Of a stretch of DNA of 56,567 bases, positions 8,941 to 16,028 are shown one piece after another. The notes under the pieces were generated by a model that saw only the letters and a list, made by a program, of their open reading frames with translations, was not told where the DNA came from and searched no databases. The DNA comes from Thermaerobacter marianensis (GTDB lineage: Bacteria > Bacillota > Sulfobacillia > DVGY01): positions 8,666-65,232 of the forward strand of contig DYGY01000003.1 of NCBI GenBank assembly GCA_020724425.1. Reading direction: 5' to 3'. The position numbers and the translations under genes were made by a program. Numbering within the stretch: position 1 is the stretch's first letter; every line of letters starts with the position of its first letter.

Positions 8941-9477
8941 CTACCTTAAAGCTATCGCACCAAATACCAGAGAACCAAAAACAACCCAAGCCGGATTAAT
9001 ATGCAAATACTGAAGAGCAGCTAGACTAACTAGAGCAATACCACCAGTAATTAAAGGTGAAGTAGTATCAACAGCTTTAGTCATCGTCTCCCAGACCATC
9101 AAAGCTAAAAGAACCACAATAACAGGACGAACTCCTCTAGTCATACCATCAATAATGTCTGAATGCTTAAAATGAGTAAATAACTTATATAATATAATTA
9201 CGGCAATTAATGAAGGTAATACCATTCCCATAACTCCAGCCATTGCTCCCGGTACACCAGCGACCTTAAAACCCACCACACCTGCCATTTTCGTAGCAAT
9301 TGGTCCTGGCAAAGCATAACCCATGGCCAAAGCATCAGCAAACTCTTCAGTAGTCATCCAGTTATAGTTATTGACCGCTTCCACCTGAATCAACGGTACC
9401 GATGACGGTCCACCACCATAACCCAACACTCCCACACGTGCCATTGCAATAAATATATCCCACAACTCTTGCAGCAA
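8941..9477 (-). CDS. chrA: Chromate transporter family protein, single CHR domain
   Basis: A 178-residue single-domain CHR protein with about five hydrophobic segments. Family motifs are VGVLGYGGGPSSVPLI near 16-31, WMTTEEFADALAMGYALPGP near 40-59, and a GVVGFKVAG-type helix. Short CHR proteins normally work as a pair of half-proteins encoded side by side with inverted topologies. Here only one half is present: upstream there is 110 bases of non-coding DNA and then a tRNA on the other strand. Whether it transports chromate, sulfate or something else cannot be told from the sequence. Confidence 0.88.
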   Translation of the reverse strand: MLQELWDIFIAMARVGVLGYGGGPSSVPLIQVEAVNNYNWMTTEEFADALAMGYALPGPIATKMAGVVGFKVAGVPGAMAGVMGMVLPSLIAVIILYKLFTHFKHSDIIDGMTRGVRPVIVVLLALMVWETMTKAVDTTSPLITGGIALVSLAALQYLHINPAWVVFGSLVFGAIALR

Positions 9478-9545
9478 CGCTTCTCCCTTCCTTCACTTGA
9501 ATTATAACTAATATTTCGACACTCTATATATTAAACCCTTGTATC

Positions 9546-9574
9546 TTGATTTTTCAATAATTTCATATTACAAT
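9546..9574 (+). promoter_or_regulatory. SigmaA-type promoter for tRNA-Pro
   Basis: TTGATT and TACAAT are separated by 17 bases and end 12 bases before the mature tRNA 5' end. This is a close match to the housekeeping consensus at the expected place. Confidence 0.75.
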
Positions 9575-9586
9575 TAGCATTGCAAT

Positions 9587-9664
9587 CGGGATGTGGCCCA
9601 GCTTGGCTAGGGCGCTGCGTTCGGGACGCAGAGGTCGCGAGTTCAAATCTCGCCATCCCGACCA
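9587..9664 (+). tRNA. tRNA-Pro (anticodon CGG)
   Basis: A complete cloverleaf: acceptor CGGGATG/CATCCCG, anticodon stem CTGCG/CGCAG with loop TTCGGGA (anticodon CGG at 9622-9624), and T-arm containing GTTCAAATC. Discriminator A is at 9661 and an encoded CCA at 9662-9664. It reads CCG proline codons. The tautomerase gene begins 25 bases downstream on the same strand with no terminator between. Confidence 0.96.
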
Positions 9665-9688
9665 CTTCCTTTTAAAGGAGCAACAAAC

Positions 9689-10018
9689 ATGCCACAAATC
9701 ATTATCCACACTAGTCTTGAACCGGATCAAAAAATGCTTGAAGAAATCCGCGAAACTCTCCCATCCATACTTAACATCAAGCCAGAACTAGGCCAAGTGA
9801 TTCTCTATACCTCTAACCAGAGATTAACACACCCAAACAGAAATCAGGACTTCGTTGTTGTAGGGATTACCTTGAAAAAGGGGAGAACTGACAAGATTAA
9901 AAAAGTCCTTGCCGAAAAAATAATCTCAATTATAACCAGTTACACTGACATACCTACCAAAGACATCAACCTGGTATACTACGAAATCGACCAAGAAAAC
10001 TTCTTTGGTGGAATCTAA
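9689..10018 (+). CDS. Tautomerase-superfamily (4-OT/MIF-like) protein
   Basis: A 109-residue protein starting Met-Pro, which leaves an N-terminal proline after Met removal, the catalytic base of the tautomerase superfamily. The layout of two beta-alpha-beta units fits (MPQIIIHTSL near the start; DFVVVGITLKKGRTDKIKKVLAEKI in the second half is MIF/CHMI-like). AAAGGAG lies 9 bases before the ATG. The natural substrate is unknown. It probably shares a transcript with the upstream tRNA-Pro. Its 3' end overlaps the convergent amidohydrolase stop by four bases. Confidence 0.8.
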   Translation: MPQIIIHTSLEPDQKMLEEIRETLPSILNIKPELGQVILYTSNQRLTHPNRNQDFVVVGITLKKGRTDKIKKVLAEKIISIITSYTDIPTKDINLVYYEIDQENFFGGI

Positions 10019-11145
10019 TAAGCTTTTTCTCCATTGACATAAACCTGGTCAACCCGACTTATCAAAGATAAAGGATCTCCATTAAGAATAACAAGGTCTG
10101 CATCTTTAGAAACCTCGATACTCCCCACCCTATCACTAACACCAATAATCTCAGCAGGCCATAACGTAATGGCCTTTAATGCTCCATCTCTGGACAGACC
10201 TTCCCTGTAAGCGAGAATAGCTTCAAGTCGCAAATACTCAATCCCTACAATCGGATGATCAGTAGTGATAGCTAGCTTAACACCTGCTCTTTCAAGAATA
10301 CCTGGATTAGCAAAGGTCTCATCCCTTAACTCCACCTTATCTCTAGAAGCAAAAGAAGGCCCAGTAACACAGGGAATATCTCTCTTTACTATCTCATCAA
10401 CCACCTTATAGGCTTCTGTAGCATGCTCAAGAACCAGTGAAAAACCAAATTCATCTACTAAGCGAATCACTGTCATAATATCATCATGCCTATGGGCATG
10501 AACCTTAGCAGTGAGTTTTCCCTCTAAAAGATCTCTTAGTATCTCAAGACCCAGATCCCTTTCCTTACCTTTGTAGTTCCCTGCAGCTATCAAAGACTCT
10601 CTAAGAACAGCTGCATTAGCCATTCTTGTTGCCGGATACTCTTTTGAGATCGGGTTTTCCCCAAAAGCAATCTTTAATCCATCTGGCCTCTTTATCACCA
10701 TGTCCTTTCTAGAGGTACCTAATGTCTTAGTGACAAAACCCAAACCATTTATGACTCTGGTACTTCCAGGTCGAATTAAAGCAGTTGTAACCCCTCCCCT
10801 AAGTGCCTCCTTTAATTCAGGATGGTCATGGCAAAAATCATAATATACATCCCAATCAGGTGTAACACTACCACCATATTTTCTCTTGTAGCCCATCACT
10901 TCCTGTTTGACCTGTTTTTTAAATAAAACATCTAAACCATCATCAAAAAGAGTTAGATGAGAATGGGCCTCTACCAAGCCTGGCATCACATGCTTGCCAC
11001 CACAGTCAATCACCTCAGCATTTTCTTTATAGCTAAGCCCCTTATCTCCCACTGCCACAATCTTAGAACCATCCACCACCACGATGCCATCAGGAATGGG
11101 TGGTGAAGACACTGGCCAGATGTGGCCATTCCTAAAGACCTTCAC
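10015..11145 (-). CDS. Amidohydrolase (imidazolonepropionase-like), metal ligands intact
   Basis: A member of the metal-dependent amidohydrolase superfamily, 376 residues from the chosen start. The TIM-barrel ligands are visible: HSH in GLVEAHSHL at 61-63, a histidine-rich strand KVHAHRHDD near 215, the His of VLEHATEAY near 240, and the Asp of ITTDHP near 288. The flanking small beta domain closes with KDADLVILNGDPL. I chose GTG 11145, overlapping the upstream TAG by one base (TAGTG), because GGAGGAGG lies 8 bases upstream. The substrate is unknown; related proteins act on cyclic amides or imides. It follows a paralogue that has lost the ligands. Confidence 0.85.
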   Translation of the reverse strand: MKVFRNGHIWPVSSPPIPDGIVVVDGSKIVAVGDKGLSYKENAEVIDCGGKHVMPGLVEAHSHLTLFDDGLDVLFKKQVKQEVMGYKRKYGGSVTPDWDVYYDFCHDHPELKEALRGGVTTALIRPGSTRVINGLGFVTKTLGTSRKDMVIKRPDGLKIAFGENPISKEYPATRMANAAVLRESLIAAGNYKGKERDLGLEILRDLLEGKLTAKVHAHRHDDIMTVIRLVDEFGFSLVLEHATEAYKVVDEIVKRDIPCVTGPSFASRDKVELRDETFANPGILERAGVKLAITTDHPIVGIEYLRLEAILAYREGLSRDGALKAITLWPAEIIGVSDRVGSIEVSKDADLVILNGDPLSLISRVDQVYVNGEKAY

Positions 11146-12230
11146 TAAGCATTCCTCCTCCAATAGGGTGGATCGACATGCCTATCATACACCCATAGCC
11201 CATCAATCATAACCTTATGGACCCTTGTCTCGCTAGCAAAAGGATTCCCATCCAAAACTACCAAATCCGCATCCTTTGAAACTTCAAGGCTCCCAACCCG
11301 ATCAGCTATACCAAGAATCTCTGCCGGGTTAATGGTAATAGCCTTAAGAGCAGTCTCTTCAGTCAATCCTTCACCCACAGCAATACCGGCTACAGACAGA
11401 AGATATCTAACAGGCAAAACAGGATGTGAAGTACTCAAAGCAAACCTGACACCCTTCTCTTCTAACAGGACTGGACTCTTCTGACTCCCCCGAATTCTCA
11501 CCCCACTCTTGGGCAAAAGAAAGGGTCCCAAAATTACTTCTTCTAAGCCCTCCAAAAGATAAGCCTCCTCAGCCTGCTCAATAATGAACTTAAAACCAAA
11601 CTCTTCTGCCAACTCCATCACATTAGCAATATCTAGTGCATACGGCGCATAAAACAGACCAGGAATCTTCCCCTGCAGAAACTCTATCAGGACCTCCTCT
11701 TCAGAACCCTCAACTTGTCCTAAAGCCTGCCTAAATAAAGCTATGGCCTCACTGCGACTCCTATGATATACAAGGTATCCTGGCATCCTCTCCCTACCGG
11801 CCAAAGATATCTTTAGAGCAGCCCTATCCCTCACCACCCGCCCCTGGGTCTTTACAATGGCTGCCTGACCACTAACTATTCCCCTATTACCCGGTTCCAC
11901 AAGCACAGTTGTTACACCAGCAGATAAAGCATCATAAAAAGCCCTATCTTCCCAGAAAAGGCCATCAATGACCTTTAATTCTGGCCCAATACTCTTTTCT
12001 TCATCTTCATCATAACCAATCGGCCCACTACCATCTTCATGAATCCCCAGACGAGTCGATGCATCAATGAAACCAGGTAAAATCCAGTAGCCAGAAAGAT
12101 CTGTCCCTCTAGGCTCAAAAAGATCAGCCATACTGCCAATGTCCTTAATAAGTCCCTCTTCTATACTGATATAACCTTTCTCATAATCTTTATCAGCCAT
12201 ACTTAGAATCCTAGCATTATACAGAAGCAA
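11145..12230 (-). CDS. Amidohydrolase paralogue lacking catalytic metal ligands
   Basis: A 361-residue paralogue of the downstream amidohydrolase, colinear with it from the N-terminal beta domain to the C-terminal KDADLVVLDGNPF. Each metal-binding position is changed: the HxH of the active copy is S58 and R60 (FIDASTRL), HAHRH is replaced by YAPYA (LFYAPYALDI), the His of LEHATEAY is Gln (IEQAEEAY), and the Asp of TTDHP is Ser (LSTSHP). The frame is open, uninterrupted and starts at a TTG behind an AGGGGG-type site. It is therefore maintained but probably non-hydrolytic, perhaps a structural or regulatory subunit. It lies between the Nudix gene and the active copy in one operon. Confidence 0.82.
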   Translation of the reverse strand: MLLYNARILSMADKDYEKGYISIEEGLIKDIGSMADLFEPRGTDLSGYWILPGFIDASTRLGIHEDGSGPIGYDEDEEKSIGPELKVIDGLFWEDRAFYDALSAGVTTVLVEPGNRGIVSGQAAIVKTQGRVVRDRAALKISLAGRERMPGYLVYHRSRSEAIALFRQALGQVEGSEEEVLIEFLQGKIPGLFYAPYALDIANVMELAEEFGFKFIIEQAEEAYLLEGLEEVILGPFLLPKSGVRIRGSQKSPVLLEEKGVRFALSTSHPVLPVRYLLSVAGIAVGEGLTEETALKAITINPAEILGIADRVGSLEVSKDADLVVLDGNPFASETRVHKVMIDGLWVYDRHVDPPYWRRNA

Positions 12231-12232
12231 TC

Positions 12233-12673
12233 CTAATTCCCCCTGGTCAATACATCTTCTGCTCTTCTTAGTATCTCTCTAACATTGTCGTAGAAATCGA
12301 GTTCGTAAGCTTGCTTAAAACCAACCCAACAAGTATCTATAACCTCATCAGGTGCAACCATAACCTTAGCATCAGCAGATACCTCTACTAGATAATACTT
12401 GACAGCCTTTGTAAACCATCTATCCCGCAATTCGTACTCATAAGAGCTTTCACCTAGGTATGCAACAATTGAGCCTTTTAAACCAATCTCTTCTTCAATC
12501 TCTCTTAATGCAGTTTCCTCTAAAGATTCTCCACTTTCAACTTTCCCTTTTGGCAAAGACCATCTACCAAAACGGTCCTTCATCATCAGTATCTCTACCT
12601 TACACTTGTTAAAACCTTCAATCGGACTTAGTTTTCTAAACACAACTCCACCCGCAGAAATGAGATTCATCAT
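12233..12673 (-). CDS. Nudix hydrolase
   Basis: A 146-residue Nudix pyrophosphohydrolase. The Nudix box runs from residue 43 to 65 and has all key residues: G43, E48, R57-E58, E61-E62 and G64. The catalytic helix is preceded by GRWSLPKG. The substrate is probably a nucleoside diphosphate derivative (Ap4A or 8-oxo-dGTP type) but cannot be assigned. The gene ends two bases before the degenerate amidohydrolase, so the three genes are likely cotranscribed. AGAGGG precedes the paired ATG codons at 12670-12673. Confidence 0.9.
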   Translation of the reverse strand: MMNLISAGGVVFRKLSPIEGFNKCKVEILMMKDRFGRWSLPKGKVESGESLEETALREIEEEIGLKGSIVAYLGESSYEYELRDRWFTKAVKYYLVEVSADAKVMVAPDEVIDTCWVGFKQAYELDFYDNVREILRRAEDVLTRGN

Positions 12674-12731
12674 AACACCCTCTCTCTACTCGTCCTTTCG
12701 GTACTTCCCCTAAAAATCCTCTCTAACATAC

Positions 12732-12775
12732 AAAAAGCCGGAAATCCGCCTGTGCCATGGCGTTTTCCGACTTTT
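12732..12775 (-). terminator. Terminator downstream of the TetR gene
   Basis: On the minus strand GTCGGAAAACGCC pairs imperfectly with GGCGGATTTCCGGC around an 8-base loop and runs into TTTTT. It lies about 140 bases after the TetR stop. Confidence 0.7.
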
Positions 12776-12917
12776 ACTGGGGTGGGTGCAAATCTATATA
12801 AAATTTTATTAGTCCTGTATGTTATCTATATTGTATGCTAGGTTCTAACCTAAAACAATTCCACATGTTACTGATTTCACTAATATCCTAAGTGTTACTC
12901 CATGTACTACCTTTGTA

Positions 12918-13406
12918 TTAGTCCTTAAAGCTAATATGCTCAAAGAGCCTGACTAAGTCATCCTTATGCCCCTCTTCAATGTTCAAAAGCCCACTAACAA
13001 AAAACTTGGCCATGAACTCTTCAGGAATATCTTTAGATATCTCCCCCCTGCTACTACCCTCTTTAATTACATCTCTAACAATCTCTTCCCATTCCTTTTT
13101 CAGCTCACTATTTAATAGCCAGTGAAACTCTTCATGAAAGTCCAAGAGATGTTCAGCGAAAACCTGAAGCCTCTGAGGTACTTTTCTCCCTGTAGTTAAC
13201 CTTAACAGCGAAGCTACCTTCCTAATCTGAATCCTTGCTTCCTCTATACCAGCCTCTTTAATCGCCTCTTTGTTAGGAAAGTAGTTGTAGACAGTACCTA
13301 CAGAAACACCAGCCTTAAATGCTATCTCTCTAAGACCTGTCTCTTCATAACCATTTTCCTTGAACATCTCTTTAGCAACCTCAAAAATCAATTCCCGTTT
13401 ATCCAT
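12918..13406 (-). CDS. TetR-family transcriptional regulator
   Basis: A 162-residue TetR-family repressor. The N-terminal helix-turn-helix is visible (GLREIAFKAGVSVGTVYNYF, about residues 25-44), followed by a helical ligand-binding domain. ATG 13406 is chosen because AAGGAGGG lies 5 bases upstream. A perfect TGAAC-N4-GTTCA palindrome touches that ribosome binding site and a second copy lies 43 bases further upstream, which suggests autoregulation. It is downstream of the acyl-CoA mutase and dehydrogenase genes in the same direction, so an acyl-CoA ligand is plausible, but that is inferred from context. Confidence 0.88.
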   Translation of the reverse strand: MDKRELIFEVAKEMFKENGYEETGLREIAFKAGVSVGTVYNYFPNKEAIKEAGIEEARIQIRKVASLLRLTTGRKVPQRLQVFAEHLLDFHEEFHWLLNSELKKEWEEIVRDVIKEGSSRGEISKDIPEEFMAKFFVSGLLNIEEGHKDDLVRLFEHISFKD

Positions 13407-13417
13407 GATACCCTCCT

Positions 13418-13431
13418 TGAACCACTGTTCA
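13418..13431. promoter_or_regulatory. Candidate TetR operator 1
   Basis: Perfect inverted repeat TGAACCACTGTTCA immediately upstream of the TetR ribosome binding site. It shares the form TGAAC-N4-GTTCA with the site at 13474. Position and symmetry suit a self-repressing TetR protein; binding is inferred. Confidence 0.6.
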
Positions 13432-13458
13432 CCAATATAGTATAGGGCAATAGACAAA

Positions 13459-13498
13459 CAAAAACAAGCACCATGAACATTGGTTCACAGTGCTTGTT
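13459..13498 (-). terminator. Terminator of the acyl-CoA operon, containing candidate TetR operator 2
   Basis: On the minus strand AACAAGCAC...GTGCTTGTT forms a long stem extended inward by TGAAC/GTTCA and is followed by five T. The inner part, 13474-13487, is the perfect palindrome TGAACATTGGTTCA, the same form as the site before the TetR gene. It may act both as a terminator and as an operator. Confidence 0.7.
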
Positions 13499-13507
13499 AG
13501 AAAATAA

Positions 13508-14665
13508 TTAGCTTTCTTGAAGTAGGCTGCTAGCAATCACTAGCTTCTGGATTTCTGAGGTACCTTCATATATCTCTAGAACCTTAGCGTCTCTCATCAA
13601 CCTCTCTACCCCATACTCACGGATGTAACCATAACCCCCATGAATCTGAACTGCTTCAATTGTATGCTTCATAGCTGCTCGAGAAGCAAAAAGCTTTGCC
13701 ATGGATATCTCTTTAGAATACCTCTTATTTGTCTTTAATCCCTCATCATATAGAAAAGCTGCTTGATATACTAGTAGTCTTGCAGCCTCAAGATCAGTAG
13801 CCATATCAGCCAACTTCCATTGAATCCCCTGAAAATTAGCTATAGGTTGGCCAAACTGATTTCTCTCTTTAGCATACTTAATAGAGGCATCTAAAGCTGC
13901 CTGCATCAATCCTAGAGACTGAGCACCAATGCCAATACGACCACTATCTAAAGCAGCCAAAGCCATCTTGTAGCCTTCACCCTCATTGCCCAGAAGATTC
14001 TCAAGAGGAACCTCCACATCCTCAAAAAGAACATCACAGGTAGCGGAACTTTTAATCCCCATCTTCTCTTCTAAAGGGCCAAAAGAAACCCCTTCAAATT
14101 CTTTTTCAACTATGAAGGCACTGATACCCCTTTTACCAAGACTTCTATCAGTAACGGCAAAAACAATATAGATACCAGCAATACCTCCACTGGTAATAAA
14201 GACCTTACGTCCATTTAGAACCCACTTATCTCCCTGTTTCTTTGCAGTAGTTTCAATACCAGCAGCATCAGAACCAGCATTTGGTTCAGTCAAAGCATAA
14301 GCTCCAATAACCTCTCCACTGGCTAAGGAAGGTAAATACTTCTCTTTTTGCTCTAAAGTTCCCCAGCGTTTAAATCCTTCAATAACTAGAGAATTATGGA
14401 CCTCTAGAACCACAGCTGTAGAGGCATCAGCCCAAGCAACCTGTTCAATCACTAGAGTGTGACTTAAAGCATCAGCATCCATCCCACCATACTCCTCCGG
14501 TGCAGTCATACCTAGATAGCCATACTCTGCTAACGCCTTAATGTTATCCCAGGGAAATTCAGCTTTCTTATCAAATTCTGCTGCCCGTGGTCTTATCTCT
14601 TTAGAAGCTAGTTCTCTTGCTGCTTTGCGGATAAACTGTTGGTCTTCTGTTAAATAAAAGTTCAT
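13508..14665 (-). CDS. Acyl-CoA dehydrogenase (short/branched-chain type)
   Basis: FAD-dependent acyl-CoA dehydrogenase of about 385 residues that oxidises acyl-CoA to enoyl-CoA. Signatures are visible: YALTEPNAGSDAAG near 127-140 and, near the C-terminus, QIHGGYGYIREYGVERLMRD and IYEGTSEIQ, whose Glu is the catalytic base of the short-chain class. Chain-length preference cannot be assigned. ATG 14665 is chosen because GAGGAGG precedes it. It starts one base after the meaB stop and is the last gene of the mutase operon, which suggests the operon handles a branched or C4 acyl-CoA. Confidence 0.93.
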   Translation of the reverse strand: MNFYLTEDQQFIRKAARELASKEIRPRAAEFDKKAEFPWDNIKALAEYGYLGMTAPEEYGGMDADALSHTLVIEQVAWADASTAVVLEVHNSLVIEGFKRWGTLEQKEKYLPSLASGEVIGAYALTEPNAGSDAAGIETTAKKQGDKWVLNGRKVFITSGGIAGIYIVFAVTDRSLGKRGISAFIVEKEFEGVSFGPLEEKMGIKSSATCDVLFEDVEVPLENLLGNEGEGYKMALAALDSGRIGIGAQSLGLMQAALDASIKYAKERNQFGQPIANFQGIQWKLADMATDLEAARLLVYQAAFLYDEGLKTNKRYSKEISMAKLFASRAAMKHTIEAVQIHGGYGYIREYGVERLMRDAKVLEIYEGTSEIQKLVIASSLLQES

Positions 14666-14666
14666 A

Positions 14667-15614
14667 CTAGGCCTCCTCAAACCAGTCCTTTAATATTTCC
14701 TCAGCTGCTGTATAGGGGTCTTTCTTTCTTGAAGCTATATCCTGCATCGCTATATCTAGGTCTGTACCTGCCCTATCCAGCACATACGCAGAAACTCTCC
14801 GTATCAGAATATCCTTAACCCTCTCTTCTGCCATATACATCTGTTTTTGGTTCAAAGCATCACTTGCAATCAGATGCTCCTTATGTCTTTCTATCTCTTT
14901 AACTAGCTCTTCAATACCTTCATCTTTAGAAGCAACAGTCCTAATAACTCTAGGCCGATAGGATACTAATGGAGCAAGATCAAGCATCATCTCAATCTCC
15001 AAAACAGTCTTATCCACACCATCACGATCAGCCTTATTCACAACAAAAACATCACCAATCTCCAAAATACCAGCCTTAATAGCCTGAATCTCATCACCAA
15101 GACCAGGTACCAGCGTAACCAGAACAGTATGGGCAAATCGCATAACTTCCACTTCTGCCTGCCCGGTTCCCACCGTTTCAAGCAAGATAATCTCATACCC
15201 AGCAGCATCAATCAAAGCCAAAGCATCACTAGCAGCCTCAGATAATCCTCCTAAATGACCTCTGCTAGCAAGACTCCTGATATACAAACCCTGATCTATT
15301 TCCCCACCACTCATCCGGATACGATCTCCTAAAATCGCGCCACCGGTAAAGGGACTAGTAGGGTCCACCGCTAAAACACCAACCTTTTTACCCAAAGACC
15401 GATAATATCTAGCAAGAGAATATACCAGTGTACTCTTGCCAACCCCTGGAGAACCCGTTACACCGATAATATATGCCCCACCCGTATGGGGATAAATATA
15501 ACCTAACAACTCTCTAGTACCTCCAGGGTTATTCTCAACCACAGTAATTGCCCTGGCTAGAGAGCGCTTCTCCCCCCGAATAACACCATCTGCTAGCTCT
15601 TTAATATCCACCAC
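14667..15614 (-). CDS. meaB: Methylmalonyl-CoA mutase-associated GTPase MeaB
   Basis: P-loop GTPase of the MeaB/ArgK group that loads and protects the adenosylcobalamin cofactor of acyl-CoA mutases. The P-loop GSPGVGKS lies at 54-61, with DPTSPFTGGAILGDRIRM after it, an ETVGTGQAEVE switch region near 146, and the NKAD base-recognition motif near 194. The 315-residue length is normal. It follows the B12-binding mutase subunit by one base and precedes the acyl-CoA dehydrogenase, consistent with the mutase operon. Confidence 0.95.
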   Translation of the reverse strand: MVDIKELADGVIRGEKRSLARAITVVENNPGGTRELLGYIYPHTGGAYIIGVTGSPGVGKSTLVYSLARYYRSLGKKVGVLAVDPTSPFTGGAILGDRIRMSGGEIDQGLYIRSLASRGHLGGLSEAASDALALIDAAGYEIILLETVGTGQAEVEVMRFAHTVLVTLVPGLGDEIQAIKAGILEIGDVFVVNKADRDGVDKTVLEIEMMLDLAPLVSYRPRVIRTVASKDEGIEELVKEIERHKEHLIASDALNQKQMYMAEERVKDILIRRVSAYVLDRAGTDLDIAMQDIASRKKDPYTAAEEILKDWFEEA

Positions 15615-15615
15615 A

Positions 15616-16014
15616 CTACACCCTTCTTACATTTTGTCTAGTAAAAGCAATAATTTCATCTGTGTTAGAACCAGTACCAAAAACCTCTTTAACTCCAGCT
15701 TCCTTTAACTCTGGTATATCATCCTCCGGAATTACTCCACCCACTAAAACAAGAACATCATCTAAGCCCTCATCCCTTAAAAGCTTAACTACTCTAGGTA
15801 CTAAGATACTATGAGCACCAGAAAGAATACTGATAGCTACAACATCCACATCCTCTTCTAAAGCTGCCTGCATAACCTGCTCAGGGGTCTGACGTAACCC
15901 CGTATAAACAACCTCCATACCCGCATCCCGGTAAGCCCTAGCAATAATCTTGGCTCCCCTGTCATGACTATCAAGCCCAATCTTAGTAACTAAGACCTTA
16001 ATTGTCCTTGTCAA
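15616..16014 (-). CDS. Acyl-CoA mutase small subunit, cobalamin-binding domain
   Basis: Stand-alone B12-binding subunit of a split methylmalonyl-CoA-type mutase. The DxHxxG cobalt-ligand motif reads DSHDRG (residues 15-20), with LSGAHS and [11 protein letters not shown] completing the Rossmann-like nucleotide-tail pocket. A TTG at 16014 follows GAGGTGGG at good spacing; GTG 16023 is an alternative. It lies 14 bases after the large subunit stop. Split mutases of this kind are common in archaea and Bacillota. Confidence 0.93.
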   Translation of the reverse strand: MTRTIKVLVTKIGLDSHDRGAKIIARAYRDAGMEVVYTGLRQTPEQVMQAALEEDVDVVAISILSGAHSILVPRVVKLLRDEGLDDVLVLVGGVIPEDDIPELKEAGVKEVFGTGSNTDEIIAFTRQNVRRV

Positions 16015-16028
16015 AAATCCCACCTCAC

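Noticed and set aside
9591-9791. Plus-strand ORF of 66 codons
   Set aside because: It runs through the tRNA-Pro gene and into the tautomerase in the wrong frame.
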